64,000 bases of DNA from Arthrobacter_E sp041360795 (GCF_041360795.1 NZ_JBFUPW010000002.1:496001-560000), one strand, 5' to 3'. Positions 44,963-53,129 are shown, counted from the first letter of the stretch. Notes: generated by a model from the sequence alone, not told the origin. Translations and numbers: made by a program.

Positions 44963-46927
44963 GTGACCACGCTCACCCGCGTACCCGCGGATCCTTCCGA
45001 CCCCCGCAAGCGCACCACGCTCCGGGAGTGGCTGATGGCGGAGACCGCCGAAGGCGCTGGAAAGCAGACCGGCCCCCACGGCCTGGCCGACCAGCACCAC
45101 CGGAAGACCTGGTGGCAGGTGATGTGCCTGACCGGCGTCGATTACTTCTCCACTCTGGGTTACCAACCGGCGATCGCCGCGCTCGCTGCAGGACTGCTCT
45201 CCCCCCTGGCCACCATCATCCTGGTGGTGGTCACCCTGGCCGGTGCGCTCCCCGTGTACCGGCGCGTGGCGAAGGAGAGCCCTCGCGGCGAGGGCTCCAT
45301 CGCCATGCTTGAGCGCCTCCTCCCCCGTTGGGGCGGCAAACTCGTGGTGCTCGCGCTCCTCGGGTTTGCCGCCACCGACTTCATGATCACCATGACGCTC
45401 TCCGCGGCCGACGCCTCCGCGCACCTCACGCACAACCCCTTCGCGCCCGAGTTCCTGCACGGTCAGGAACTCGTGATCACCCTGGCTCTGCTGGCCGGGC
45501 TGGGCATCGTGTTCCTGCGCGGCTTCTCCGAGGCCATCAAGGTGGCAGTGGTGCTGGTCGCCGCCTTCCTGGCCCTGAACCTCGTGGTGGTCTTCGTCTC
45601 GCTGGTGCACGTCTTCACCTCACCCGTCCTCGTCGGCGACTGGTGGACCGCCCTCAATCAGCAGCACGGCAACCCGGTCATGATGATCGCCCTGGCCGTC
45701 CTCGTGTTCCCGAAGCTCGCCCTGGGCCTGTCCGGGTTCGAGACAGGCGTCGCCGTCATGCCGCAGATCCGCGGCGCACAAGGCGACACCGAGGAGAACC
45801 CCGCCGGCAGGATCCGCGGCGCCCACAAGCTCCTCACCACCAGCGCCATCATCATGTCAGCGTTCCTGGTGACGAGTTCGCTGTCCACCGTCATCCTCAT
45901 CCCGGCCCAGGAGTTCCAGCCGGGTGGGAAGGCGAACGGCCGCGCCCTGGCCTTCCTGGCCCACCAATACCTGGGCGACGGCTTCGGCACCGTGTACGAC
46001 ATCGCCACGATCGCCATCCTCTGGTTCGCCGGAGCCTCGGCCATGGCGGGACTCCTGAACCTCGTCCCCCGCTACCTGCCGCGCTACGGCATGGCACCCG
46101 CCTGGGCGCGCGCCATCCGGCCGCTGGTCCTCGTGTTCACCGTGGTCGCGTTCGTCATCACCGTGATCTTCGACGCCGACGTCGACGCCCAGGGCGGCGC
46201 GTACGCCACCGGCGTGCTGGTGCTGATCACCTCGGCCTCCGTCGCCGTGACGCTCGCCGCCCGCTCGGCCGGCCAGAAGAAGACCATGATGGCGTTCGGT
46301 CTCGTGGCCACGGTCTTCGTGTACACGACGATCGCGAACATGGTCGAACGCCCGGACGGCATCAAGATCGCCGCCGTCTTCATCCTGGGCATCCTCGTGG
46401 TGAGCTTCGCGTCCCGGGTCCGGCGGTCGTTCGAGCTCCGGGCCACCACCATCAAGCTCGATGAACAGGCCCTGCAGTTCCTGGCGTCGGAGGAAGAGGG
46501 GCCCATCCGGCTCATCGCCCACGAGCCCAAGTCCACGGCCGCCCAGCGGTACATCACCAAGTTCAAGCACGCCCAGCTGGCCAGCCACCTGCCCGGCACG
46601 GACGCCATGTTCGTTGAGGTGGTGGTGGAGGACAGCTCCGACTTCGAGGAGGAGCTGCTCGTCCAGGGCAAGATCCGGCACGGTTACCGCGTGCTGGAGG
46701 TCCACAGCGGCAACGTCCCGAACACGCTCGCGGCGGTGCTCCTGCACCTGCGCGACGTCACGGGTCTCATGCCGCACATCTACTTCCGCTGGACCGAGGG
46801 CAACCCGATCTCCAACCTCCTGAAGTACCTCTTCTTCGGCGAAGGCGAGATCGCACCCGTGACCCGGGAAGTCCTGCGCGAAGCCGAGCCCGACATCACC
46901 CGGAGGCCCTGGGTCCACGTGGGGTGA
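44963..46927 (+). CDS. Large APC superfamily transporter with a cytosolic C-terminal domain
   Basis: A 654-residue protein. A polar N-terminus of about 50 residues leads into about 12 membrane helices beginning WWQVMCLTGVDYFSTLGYQP. The last 150 residues are soluble (PIRLIAHEPKSTAAQRYITK, then a late HIYFRWTEGNPISNLLKY). APC proteins with such a tail include potassium importers of the KimA type as well as amino acid carriers, so the substrate is open. I chose the GTG at 44963 because AGGAG lies 6 bases upstream; the frame is open to 44918, but that start would sit inside the -10 element. A large palindrome follows and may end transcription. Confidence 0.78.
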   Translation: MTTLTRVPADPSDPRKRTTLREWLMAETAEGAGKQTGPHGLADQHHRKTWWQVMCLTGVDYFSTLGYQPAIAALAAGLLSPLATIILVVVTLAGALPVYRRVAKESPRGEGSIAMLERLLPRWGGKLVVLALLGFAATDFMITMTLSAADASAHLTHNPFAPEFLHGQELVITLALLAGLGIVFLRGFSEAIKVAVVLVAAFLALNLVVVFVSLVHVFTSPVLVGDWWTALNQQHGNPVMMIALAVLVFPKLALGLSGFETGVAVMPQIRGAQGDTEENPAGRIRGAHKLLTTSAIIMSAFLVTSSLSTVILIPAQEFQPGGKANGRALAFLAHQYLGDGFGTVYDIATIAILWFAGASAMAGLLNLVPRYLPRYGMAPAWARAIRPLVLVFTVVAFVITVIFDADVDAQGGAYATGVLVLITSASVAVTLAARSAGQKKTMMAFGLVATVFVYTTIANMVERPDGIKIAAVFILGILVVSFASRVRRSFELRATTIKLDEQALQFLASEEEGPIRLIAHEPKSTAAQRYITKFKHAQLASHLPGTDAMFVEVVVEDSSDFEEELLVQGKIRHGYRVLEVHSGNVPNTLAAVLLHLRDVTGLMPHIYFRWTEGNPISNLLKYLFFGEGEIAPVTREVLREAEPDITRRPWVHVG

Positions 46928-47003
46928 GGCGGGGGGTGCGTGAGGTGCCTGGTTGAGGGCCGCCCGGACCGCTGCACTTGCTGGTTCACCCACCCCGAAC
47001 GCT

Positions 47004-47070
47004 GAACTCGCTAAGGAGGGTTTGAGATCGCTACAGCCGGTAGCGATCTCAAACCCTCCTTAGCGAGTTC
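47004..47070. repeat. Perfect 31-bp palindrome, left flank of the AbiEi/DUF559 gene
   Basis: Arms 47004-47034 and 47040-47070 are exact reverse complements with a 5-base loop. The outer end reads GAACTCGCTAAGGAGGGT. Of 30 aligned arm positions, 25 match the palindrome at 48160, and each difference is matched in the opposite arm. It lies 100 bases upstream of the gene start and 77 after the APC gene. Confidence 0.93.
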
Positions 47071-47169
47071 GCCGTGTTCTCCCGTGCTTGGGGAAAGACC
47101 GGGCCGCCAGTCATCCACATGGCCCTCCGGGTTCACGAGACTGCGGACTGGACTCCGGAGGATGGGGAC

Positions 47170-48102
47170 ATGACACCTCTCCCCGCCATCCCCTGGCTGC
47201 CACCAGACCAGGATCACTGGACCACTGCGGAGCTTGAACACCTCGGTATTGGACGCACCGCGCGACACCGGCTGCTCACCACTGGGGACCTCGCCCGACT
47301 GCGCCCCGGCCTCTTCGCGCGGAGACGTGCTGCTCCATCGCCCGGGCCGTGTGAAATCGCTGATCAGACGCTTCAGGCACATGCGCACCGGTCCGCGACC
47401 AGACCCGGCGCCGCCTATGTGTACAGCCACACCTCGGCGGCGCGGCTCAGGGGTTTGAGATTCCTCCGCGATAGCAGCGTCATCCATGTTTCCTGCGCCA
47501 GCAATCCGTGCCTACGACGCCTCGGCGCCGGGGTCCGGACCCATGTCGTCCGACTGCCGGAGGAACACATCGAGGACATCGCCGGGATCCGTTGCACCAC
47601 GCTGGAACGCACCATCATCGACTGCGCACGGATCATGCCCCTCGAAGACGCGATCGTCCTGGCGGATCAAGCGCTGGGTCTTGGAGCAGACCGTGGCCTG
47701 CTGCTGAGAATGCTGGACGGGATGGCCGGATACCGAGGGGTCGTGAACGCTCGACGAGTAGTGGAGCTCTCCGACCCGCGGAGTGAATCCGTGGCGGAAT
47801 CCCGGGCGCGGCTCCTGTTCCATCTCGAAAACCTTCCGGCACCGATTCCGCAATGGGAGGTACAGACGCCCCTGGGGCGGCGATTCCTCGACTTCGCCTG
47901 GCCTGAGGAATTGGTGGCCGTGGAGTTCGACGGCGAAGTGAAGTACTTCGGGTCGACGCCAACGGATCGGGCCCTCTACGAAGAACGGCTCCGCGAGCGA
48001 CACTTGATGGAACTCGGCTGGCGGTTCGTGAGGCTGACATGGACGGATCTGGAACGATCTGGCGAAGTCCGTCGCAGGATCACGTCGGCGCTACGCAGCT
48101 AG
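47170..48102 (+). CDS. AbiEi-like/DUF559 protein, putative Vsr-fold nuclease
   Basis: A 310-residue protein. Residues about 18-50 (WTTAELEHLGIGRTARHRLL, then LRPGLFARR) resemble the winged-helix N-terminal domain of AbiEi-type antitoxins. The C-terminal 80 residues match DUF559, a PD-(D/E)XK domain related to Vsr endonucleases: D241, then E252, D254, E256 and K258 in VEFDGEVKY, and LGWRFVRLTWTDL at the end. GGAGGA 7 bases before the ATG at 47170 fixes the start. Such proteins are common and multicopy in actinobacteria with no known role. No AbiEii toxin partner lies nearby. Two related palindromes frame the gene exactly, which may mean that it moves or acts with them. Confidence 0.75.
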   Translation: MTPLPAIPWLPPDQDHWTTAELEHLGIGRTARHRLLTTGDLARLRPGLFARRRAAPSPGPCEIADQTLQAHAHRSATRPGAAYVYSHTSAARLRGLRFLRDSSVIHVSCASNPCLRRLGAGVRTHVVRLPEEHIEDIAGIRCTTLERTIIDCARIMPLEDAIVLADQALGLGADRGLLLRMLDGMAGYRGVVNARRVVELSDPRSESVAESRARLLFHLENLPAPIPQWEVQTPLGRRFLDFAWPEELVAVEFDGEVKYFGSTPTDRALYEERLRERHLMELGWRFVRLTWTDLERSGEVRRRITSALRS

Positions 48103-48159
48103 GTGACGCCACCGCACCCGTGAACTCGCCATCGCCCGGCTCCACCTCGCGTTTTCGCG

Positions 48160-48230
48160 CTGAACTCGCTGAGGAGGGGTTGATCTCGCTGTCGAGGGCA
48201 GCGAGATCAACCCCTCCTCAGCGAGTTCAG
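48160..48230. repeat. Perfect 32-bp palindrome, right flank of the AbiEi/DUF559 gene
   Basis: Arms 48160-48191 and 48199-48230 are exact reverse complements with a 7-base loop. The outer end reads CTGAACTCGCTGAGGAGGGG. Extra half-copies of the tip lie outside it: TGAACTCGC at 48121-48129 and AGCGAGTTCA at 48251-48260, so the site looks like a nested remnant of several copies. It starts 58 bases after the gene's stop. Confidence 0.93.
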
Positions 48231-48351
48231 CAATAGTCCGGAGCCGCCAAAGCGAGTTCAGGGACCACCACCCCCGGCCTCGCGGGTTCACCGCACAGAA
48301 CGACTCTTCAGCGAGCGCTCCCGTCCCAGCCTCGCCCTCCGCCCGAAACCC

Positions 48352-48927
48352 CTACGCCGCGGCGGCGGGGACCAGGACCCAGAGGACCTCGACTTCCTCG
48401 TCGGTCGGGTTCAGCCAAGTGTGGGGTTCACGGCCAGGGAAGCTCAGGGTGTCCCCGGCGGAGAGTTCGTAGCGTTCATTGGAGAGGATCAGCACGATCC
48501 GGCCCCGGACCACATGCAGCACGTCCACATCGCAGTCCACGGAGTACAGCTCCGACTCGCCCTTGCCCCCGGGCTCGATGACACCCCTCAGCAACTGCAC
48601 TCGCCGTTCGGAACGGGCGGTGAGCAAGGTCTCGATGATCCCGTCACCACCGAAGGAGATCTTGGGCGCTTCGTCCGCGCGGGTCAGGGCCACATCGGTC
48701 GCCGCGAACAGGTCGCCGATGTCGACCGAGAGCACCTGGCAGAGCGTCACCAGGGATGCTACGGACGGGGAGGTGAGATCGCGTTCCACGCGGGACAGGA
48801 AACCCTTGGTCAGACCGGTCACGTCGGCCACCTGCTCGATTGTCATGCGCTGAGCCTTGCGGGCCGCGCGGATCCGCGACCCGATATTGATCGGCGCGTT
48901 GCTCGGCTCGATGGGGAGGGCTTTCAT
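48352..48927 (-). CDS. HTH (XRE) regulator with C-terminal cupin domain
   Basis: A 191-residue regulator. Residues about 16-70 form an XRE helix-turn-helix (GSRIRAARKAQRMTIEQVAD, then LTKGFLSRVERDLTSPSV). The C-terminal half is a cupin (YSVDCDVDVLHVVRGRIVLI, LSAGDTLSFPGREPHTW) that would bind a small ligand. PuuR-type members control putrescine or amino acid use. Its neighbours include a ureohydrolase and an APC transporter, which fits amine metabolism, but no shared operator was identified. Confidence 0.85.
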   Translation of the reverse strand: MKALPIEPSNAPINIGSRIRAARKAQRMTIEQVADVTGLTKGFLSRVERDLTSPSVASLVTLCQVLSVDIGDLFAATDVALTRADEAPKISFGGDGIIETLLTARSERRVQLLRGVIEPGGKGESELYSVDCDVDVLHVVRGRIVLILSNERYELSAGDTLSFPGREPHTWLNPTDEEVEVLWVLVPAAAA

Positions 48928-49155
48928 GATGGCCTTTCATTCACGGGCGCCGCTCGAGGTGGGGGTTCCACGAGTTGGGCACGGAAGTGTTCCCGGTCAC
49001 GTTGGGCTGCTTCTGGAAGCGAGTTTAGTACCAGGGATCAAGTTATGCCTGCACCTCAACTCGGTTCCGTTCCCGTCGGAGTCTCCCCAGCTCAACACCG
49101 CGTCACAGGGCCGTCCGCGAGCCGATGATCCCTGCCGCGCTCCGCCGTCGTCGGC

Positions 49156-49161
49156 TACAGT
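49156..49161 (+). promoter_or_regulatory. -10 element ahead of the riboswitch candidate
   Basis: TACAGT ends 7 bases before the first base of helix P1 at 49169, which would put the transcription start at the beginning of the structured leader. Between 48928 and this point I see no gene. Confidence 0.45.
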
Positions 49162-49168
49162 GTAGTCA

Positions 49169-49267
49169 GCTTCACGAGAGGTGGCGCCAAGCTCCGACTG
49201 GCCACCCGCCAACCCCATGTTCACGGGTGGCTCGGATGCAGAAGCGGCCCCGTTCTCCTGGCGGGGC
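49169..49267 (+). promoter_or_regulatory. SAM-I/IV-type riboswitch candidate
   Basis: The leader folds as expected for the SAM-I/SAM-IV group. P1 pairs GCTTC (49169-49173) with GAAGC (49241-49245). P2 pairs GGTGGC (49180-49185) with GCCACC (49201-49206). The P2 loop base TCCGA (49193-49197) pairs with TCGGA (49232-49236), the pseudoknot of this group. Conserved-looking blocks are GCGCCAAGCTCCG, GCCAACCCC and GGGTGGCTCGGATG. A following hairpin, GCCCCG/CGGGGC (49247-49252 and 49262-49267), lies just before the ribosome site and could be the expression platform. It resembles the actinobacterial SAM-I/IV-variant class; a covariance-model search would settle it. Confidence 0.68.
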
Positions 49268-49289
49268 AAGAGCACACGCAAGGATTTTC

Positions 49290-49592
49290 ATGTCCGTCAC
49301 CGTCCTGCCTGCCGTCGACCTCCAGAGCGGCCGCGTCACTCTATTCCTCCACGGCGCCGACCACCACTACTTCTGCGCGCAGCCGCATCAGCTGATCGAC
49401 GCGCTGAACCGGGCGGTCCGGCGTCCAGCCTGGGAGCACGACGGCGTGCTGACGGTCCGCGTCGCGACCGCGGGGCGGCGGGACGGACGGGAGCTCCACT
49501 TCAGCCTGCTGCCACTGTCTGGATTGCGGTCCACCGAAACCGGAAGCGTCGGTGAACCGTCCGAAAATCCGCGGAATTTCGCGCTACAGTGA
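49290..49592 (+). CDS. Uncharacterised 100-residue protein downstream of the riboswitch
   Basis: I do not recognise a family. The ATG at 49290 has AAGGA with 6-base spacing. The protein is soluble, with no signal peptide or membrane segment. The first 60 residues alternate short beta-like and helical stretches (VTVLPAVDLQSGRVTLFLHG, then HHYFCAQPHQLIDALNRA) and contain His-His and one Cys. The last 20 are polar. Codon use fits the genome. The riboswitch candidate suggests a link to S-adenosylmethionine or methionine metabolism. mbfA follows 51 bases later and could be co-transcribed. Confidence 0.68.
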   Translation: MSVTVLPAVDLQSGRVTLFLHGADHHYFCAQPHQLIDALNRAVRRPAWEHDGVLTVRVATAGRRDGRELHFSLLPLSGLRSTETGSVGEPSENPRNFALQ

Positions 49593-49643
49593 GGGCTGCG
49601 CAATGGGGCGCCACCTCCGACCACACCTCAGGAGCAGGATCCC

Positions 49644-50735
49644 ATGAACACCCCTCAGGCCTCGCCCGCCGAAATCCGGCGCTGGCAGCAGTACCTTGCG
49701 GACGAACGCGCCGAAGCCTCCGTATACCGCGATCTGGCCGCCCGCCGGGAAGGGGAGGAGAAGGCCATCCTCCTGGCCCTCGCCGAAGCCGAAGGCCGGC
49801 ATGAAGCCCACTGGCTCACGCTGCTCGGCGACCAGGCGGACAAGTCCCGCCATGCTTCCCTCAACAGCCGCTTCCTGGGCTTTTTGGCCCGGAACTTCGG
49901 CTCCGTGTTCGTCCTGGCACTGGCGCAGCGGGCCGAAGGCCGTTCCCCCTACGCGACCGATCCGCATGCGACGCCCGCCATGGCCGCCGACGAGCAGATC
50001 CATGAAGAGGTCGTGCGAGGCCTCGCGACCCGCGGCCGCGCCCGCCTGTCGGGAACGTTCCGCGCCGCGGTGTTCGGGGCGAACGACGGCCTGGTCAGCA
50101 ACCTCTCCCTCGTCATGGGCATGGCCGCGACCGGCGTCGACAGCCAGGTGGTCCTGTTCAGCGGCGTCGCAGGCCTGCTGGCCGGCGCCCTCTCGATGGG
50201 CGCGGGCGAATACGTCTCGGTCCGTTCGCAGCGTGAGCTCCTGGAGGCCAGCCGCCCCACGCAGATCACGCTCGACGCAGCCCCTCGTCTCGATCTGGAA
50301 CACAACGAGCTCGTCCTGGTGTACCTGGCGCGCGGCATGAGCCGGGAGGCCGCCGAACACCGCGCCGCGGAACGGATGGGCCGTTTCACCTGCGACTGCG
50401 ACCCGAGCCTGTCCTTGCAGCCCGAGGCCCCTGAAACCACGAACGAGCATGAGGAGATCGGCACCGCCTGGGGAGCCGCCTCGTCCAGTTTCTGCTTCTT
50501 CGCATCCGGCGCCCTGATCCCGATCCTTCCGTTCCTCTTCGGCATGAGCGGTTTCGGCGCTCTGGCTCTGGCCGTGGTCCTGGTGGGCCTGGTGCTGCTC
50601 GGCACCGGCGCGGTCGTGGGGTTGCTCTCCGGCACCTCGCCTCTCAGCCGCGCGCTGCGCCAGCTGTTGATCGGACTCGGCGCGGCCGGGGCGACCTACT
50701 TTCTGGGGCTGCTGTTCGGGGCCACGATCGGCTGA
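49644..50735 (+). CDS. mbfA: MbfA-like iron/manganese exporter, ferritin-like plus VIT1 domains
   Basis: A 363-residue fusion. The N-terminal 130 residues are a rubrerythrin/ferritin-like domain with two ExxH motifs (E50-H53 and E118-H121) and further helix glutamates. The C-terminal part is a VIT1/CCC1-type transporter with about five membrane helices (FGANDGLVSNLSLVMGMA, GALSMGAGEYVSVRSQ, LIPILPFLFGMSGFGALALA). MbfA relatives export iron or manganese and protect against oxidative stress. GGAGCAGG precedes the ATG. A small cysteine pair in FTCDCDPS is an extra possible metal site. Confidence 0.9.
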   Translation: MNTPQASPAEIRRWQQYLADERAEASVYRDLAARREGEEKAILLALAEAEGRHEAHWLTLLGDQADKSRHASLNSRFLGFLARNFGSVFVLALAQRAEGRSPYATDPHATPAMAADEQIHEEVVRGLATRGRARLSGTFRAAVFGANDGLVSNLSLVMGMAATGVDSQVVLFSGVAGLLAGALSMGAGEYVSVRSQRELLEASRPTQITLDAAPRLDLEHNELVLVYLARGMSREAAEHRAAERMGRFTCDCDPSLSLQPEAPETTNEHEEIGTAWGAASSSFCFFASGALIPILPFLFGMSGFGALALAVVLVGLVLLGTGAVVGLLSGTSPLSRALRQLLIGLGAAGATYFLGLLFGATIG

Positions 50736-50757
50736 CCCCTCCCCTGACCGACGACGG

Positions 50758-50796
50758 CGCACCCTCCCCCGGCACACAGGCGGAGGGTGCGTCTTT
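50758..50796 (+). terminator. Terminator of mbfA
   Basis: CGCACCCTCC (50758-50767) and GGAGGGTGCG (50782-50791) form a perfect 10-bp stem followed by TCTTT. It ends the unit before the ydcF-like gene. Confidence 0.75.
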
Positions 50797-50865
50797 GCCC
50801 ACATACGCTCCGCACCGACGCCGCCCATACGGACCTCTGCGTAGAGTTACCTGCGGGAGGAATGC

Positions 50866-51897
50866 ATGGACAACATCACCAGGGTGATCCTGGAGAACAT
50901 CACCACGGTGCTCGCCATCGTGTTCGCACTGGCCGCAGCGGTGAGCACCTGGCGGGACCGCCGCCGCATGAGGAACGGCGTCTTCCTGCTCCTTGCACTG
51001 GGCTTCGCACTGCTGAGCCTGGGCCGGAATGACGACACCGCGTGGCTGCTGCTGATCGTCGTGCTGCTCGCGATCCTGGCCGTGCCGGTGCTGGGTGTCT
51101 TCCTGACCATCAACGGCGTGGTGATGCTCCAGCGTGAAGGGCGAAGCCTCGCCAATCTGCTCTCCCTGGCCCTGGGCCTCGTGGTCCTCGGCGCTCCATT
51201 CCTGCTCGGATTCTTCAACAAGGCCACCGAACGGCTCGGCTCTCCCCTGTGGCTCTCGGCGGTGCCGTTCCTCCTGTTCATGCTGGTCGCCTATGTGGGC
51301 TTCGTCTTCTGCGCGTTCCTGCTCTACTCCTTCATCTACGCCCGGACCACGAGCCGGAAGCATCCTGACTACGTGATCATCCTGGGATCCGGGCTCATCG
51401 ACGGAAAGGTCCCGCCCTTGCTGGCGGGACGCCTGGACAAGGCCGTGCAGATCCACCGGAACGCCCCGGAGGGGTCACGCCCGACACTGATCCCGAGTGG
51501 CGGCCAGGGCCCCGATGAACCACGGAGCGAAGGGGAGGCCATGGCCGAATACCTGCGCGAAGCCGGTGTCCCGTCCGGGGACATCATCGCTGAGACCCGC
51601 GCGCGGACCACCATGCAGAACCTGGAGTACTCCCGGGCACTCATGACCCGGCCGAATCCGGTGATCACCGTGACCACCAGCAGCTATCACGTGTTCCGGG
51701 CGGCCATGTTCACCCGGAGGGCCGGGATGAAGGCCGAGGTCCGGGGCGCCCGGACCGCAGCCTACTTCGTCCCCAGCGCATTCCTGCGGGAGTTCGTCGC
51801 AGTGTTCCTGCAGTACAAGTGGATCAACTTCGGCGTGTGCGCGGCGATCGTGCTCGGATGTCTCGCGCTGCTCTGGGAGTCCTACCGCGGGTACTGA
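50866..51897 (+). CDS. YdcF/SanA (DUF218) family membrane protein
   Basis: A 343-residue protein. Four to five membrane helices fill residues 1-155, followed by a DUF218 domain (DYVIILGSGLIDGKVPPLLA, LIPSGGQGPDEPRSEG, ETRARTTMQNLEYSR, VTTSSYHVFRAAMFTRRAG) and a last helix near the C-terminus. ElyC, SanA and YdcF relatives take part in envelope biogenesis; the reaction is unknown. GGGAGGA precedes the ATG. Its stop overlaps the convergent marR gene by 16 bases. Confidence 0.85.
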   Translation: MDNITRVILENITTVLAIVFALAAAVSTWRDRRRMRNGVFLLLALGFALLSLGRNDDTAWLLLIVVLLAILAVPVLGVFLTINGVVMLQREGRSLANLLSLALGLVVLGAPFLLGFFNKATERLGSPLWLSAVPFLLFMLVAYVGFVFCAFLLYSFIYARTTSRKHPDYVIILGSGLIDGKVPPLLAGRLDKAVQIHRNAPEGSRPTLIPSGGQGPDEPRSEGEAMAEYLREAGVPSGDIIAETRARTTMQNLEYSRALMTRPNPVITVTTSSYHVFRAAMFTRRAGMKAEVRGARTAAYFVPSAFLREFVAVFLQYKWINFGVCAAIVLGCLALLWESYRGY

Positions 51898-52397
51898 GGA
51901 CGTTCCGCGTTCGCCCGGCGGGATTCGCGCAACGCCTCGATGCTCTCCGTGAGGAAATCCTCGATGACGGCGAGATCCTCGCCGTCGAAAGACCGCGCGA
52001 CGGCGGTGAGGGCCTCGGCCTGGTAGTCGACGATGGAGTGGACCAGCGTCCGGGCACGCTCCGTCGGATGCAGGATGTTGAATCGGCGGTCCCGGGAGTC
52101 CGGTTCACGGAGGAGGTAGCCCGCCTTTTCCAGACGCGCCACGAGGGTGGTGCTGGACGCGGACGAAAGACCGAGGTGTTTCTCGATCATGCTGGCGGTG
52201 ACCGGGCGCGAACCGGTTTCCGCGAGCAGAAAGCGCAGCGCCGCAAGATCGGTGGAGTTCACCCTCAGTTCCGCACGGAGATCTTCGCGGGCCTGCTCCA
52301 CGACGACGGTGAACTCGCGGAGGAGATGGAGGGCGGAAAGCGCCTGATCGTGATGATCGCTTTCCCGCCAGTGCTTTTCGATCAGTTCGAGTGCCAT
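51882..52397 (-). CDS. MarR family transcriptional regulator
   Basis: A 171-residue winged-helix regulator: LRVNSTDLAALRFLLAET, SMIEKHLGLSSASSTTLVARL for the recognition helices, then LLREPDSRDRRFNILHPTE, the MarR wing with its DxRxxR motif. I chose the ATG at 52397, which gives the usual length; the frame is open to 52568 without a good ribosome site. It lies just downstream of the csbD stress gene, and TAGCTAG motifs upstream of the stress cassette could be its sites, though that is speculative. Confidence 0.82.
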   Translation of the reverse strand: MALELIEKHWRESDHHDQALSALHLLREFTVVVEQAREDLRAELRVNSTDLAALRFLLAETGSRPVTASMIEKHLGLSSASSTTLVARLEKAGYLLREPDSRDRRFNILHPTERARTLVHSIVDYQAEALTAVARSFDGEDLAVIEDFLTESIEALRESRRANAERPQYPR

Positions 52398-52551
52398 CGA
52401 AAGATCAGCCTTTTCGACGTCGAGTTCTACTTCGAAACCACCGACCGGCACCGTGTGACGGCTTCGGGTGGAATGGGATGGCGGGCCGGCCGGAAAACCT
52501 TCCGGTCCGGGCCGCGCCCCACCGGGGGAACTCCGTCCCCGGGGAACCGCC

Positions 52552-52593
52552 GGGGCCGGCACCCTCACGAAGGTGTGAGTCGATGCCGGCCCC
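52552..52593 (-). terminator. Terminator of the csbD cassette
   Basis: GGGGCCGGCA (52552-52561) and TGCCGGCCCC (52584-52593) form a perfect 10-bp stem with an inner CTCAC/GTGAG stem. It lies about 27 bases past the csbD stop. Confidence 0.72.
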
Positions 52594-52619
52594 GACGACG
52601 CAGGGTCAATCAGCCGAGG

Positions 52620-52796
52620 TCACTTGCCCTTGAAGGCGTCCTTGACGTCCTCGCCGGCCTGCTTGACGTCACCCTTGGCCTGCTGAAGCTTGCCTTCAGC
52701 CTCCAGCTTGTGGTTGTCCGTCGCCTCGCCGATGACTTCCTTGGCCTTGCCGACCGCCTGATCGGCAGCGTTCTTTGCCTTGTCCGTGAAACTCAT
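52620..52796 (-). CDS. CsbD family stress protein
   Basis: A 58-residue highly charged helical protein (SFTDKAKNAADQAVGKAKEV, EGKLQQAKGDVKQAGEDVKD) of the CsbD family, members of which are induced by general stress and whose function is unknown. I chose the ATG at 52796 with AAGGA upstream over an earlier in-frame ATG at 52853. It is the last gene of a three-gene stress cassette. Confidence 0.93.
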   Translation of the reverse strand: MSFTDKAKNAADQAVGKAKEVIGEATDNHKLEAEGKLQQAKGDVKQAGEDVKDAFKGK

Positions 52797-52865
52797 GATG
52801 TTCGTCCTTTCCGTGGATGCAGAAAACGATGGCGTGCCCTCTGGAGAGGGCACTGAGGACGAGCC

Positions 52866-53129
52866 TCAGGCCCGGCTCTTGCGGGTCAGAGCCCCCCAGA
52901 TGACCAGGACGAGCACGGCGCCGCCGATCGCGAGCAGCCAGGACCCGAGGGACCAGAAGCTGTTGACGCCTTCATGGAACAGGGCGGATCCGATCCACCC
53001 GCCGACCAGTGCGCCGACGACACCCAGGATGAGTGTCGAGAGCCAGCCGCCGCCGTGCTCACCGGGGGTGATGGCCTTAGCGATGGCGCCTGCGATCAGG
53101 CCCAGAATGATCCAACCGAGAAATCCCAT
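52866..53129 (-). CDS. GlsB/YeaQ/YmgE family membrane protein
   Basis: An 87-residue protein with three short glycine-rich membrane helices (GFLGWIILGLIAGAIAKAI, then WLSTLILGVVGALVGGWIG). These transglycosylase-associated proteins are small stress-induced membrane proteins with no proven activity. It lies between the csbD gene and a small unknown gene on the same strand. GAGGAAATC precedes the start. Confidence 0.93.
   Translation of the reverse strand: MGFLGWIILGLIAGAIAKAITPGEHGGGWLSTLILGVVGALVGGWIGSALFHEGVNSFWSLGSWLLAIGGAVLVLVIWGALTRKSRA

Noticed and set aside
47170..48102. A type IV toxin-antitoxin (AbiE) system
   Set aside because: The N-terminus is AbiEi-like, but there is no AbiEii nucleotidyltransferase toxin gene on either side, and the C-terminus is a nuclease-like DUF559 domain instead of the AbiEi C-terminal domain.
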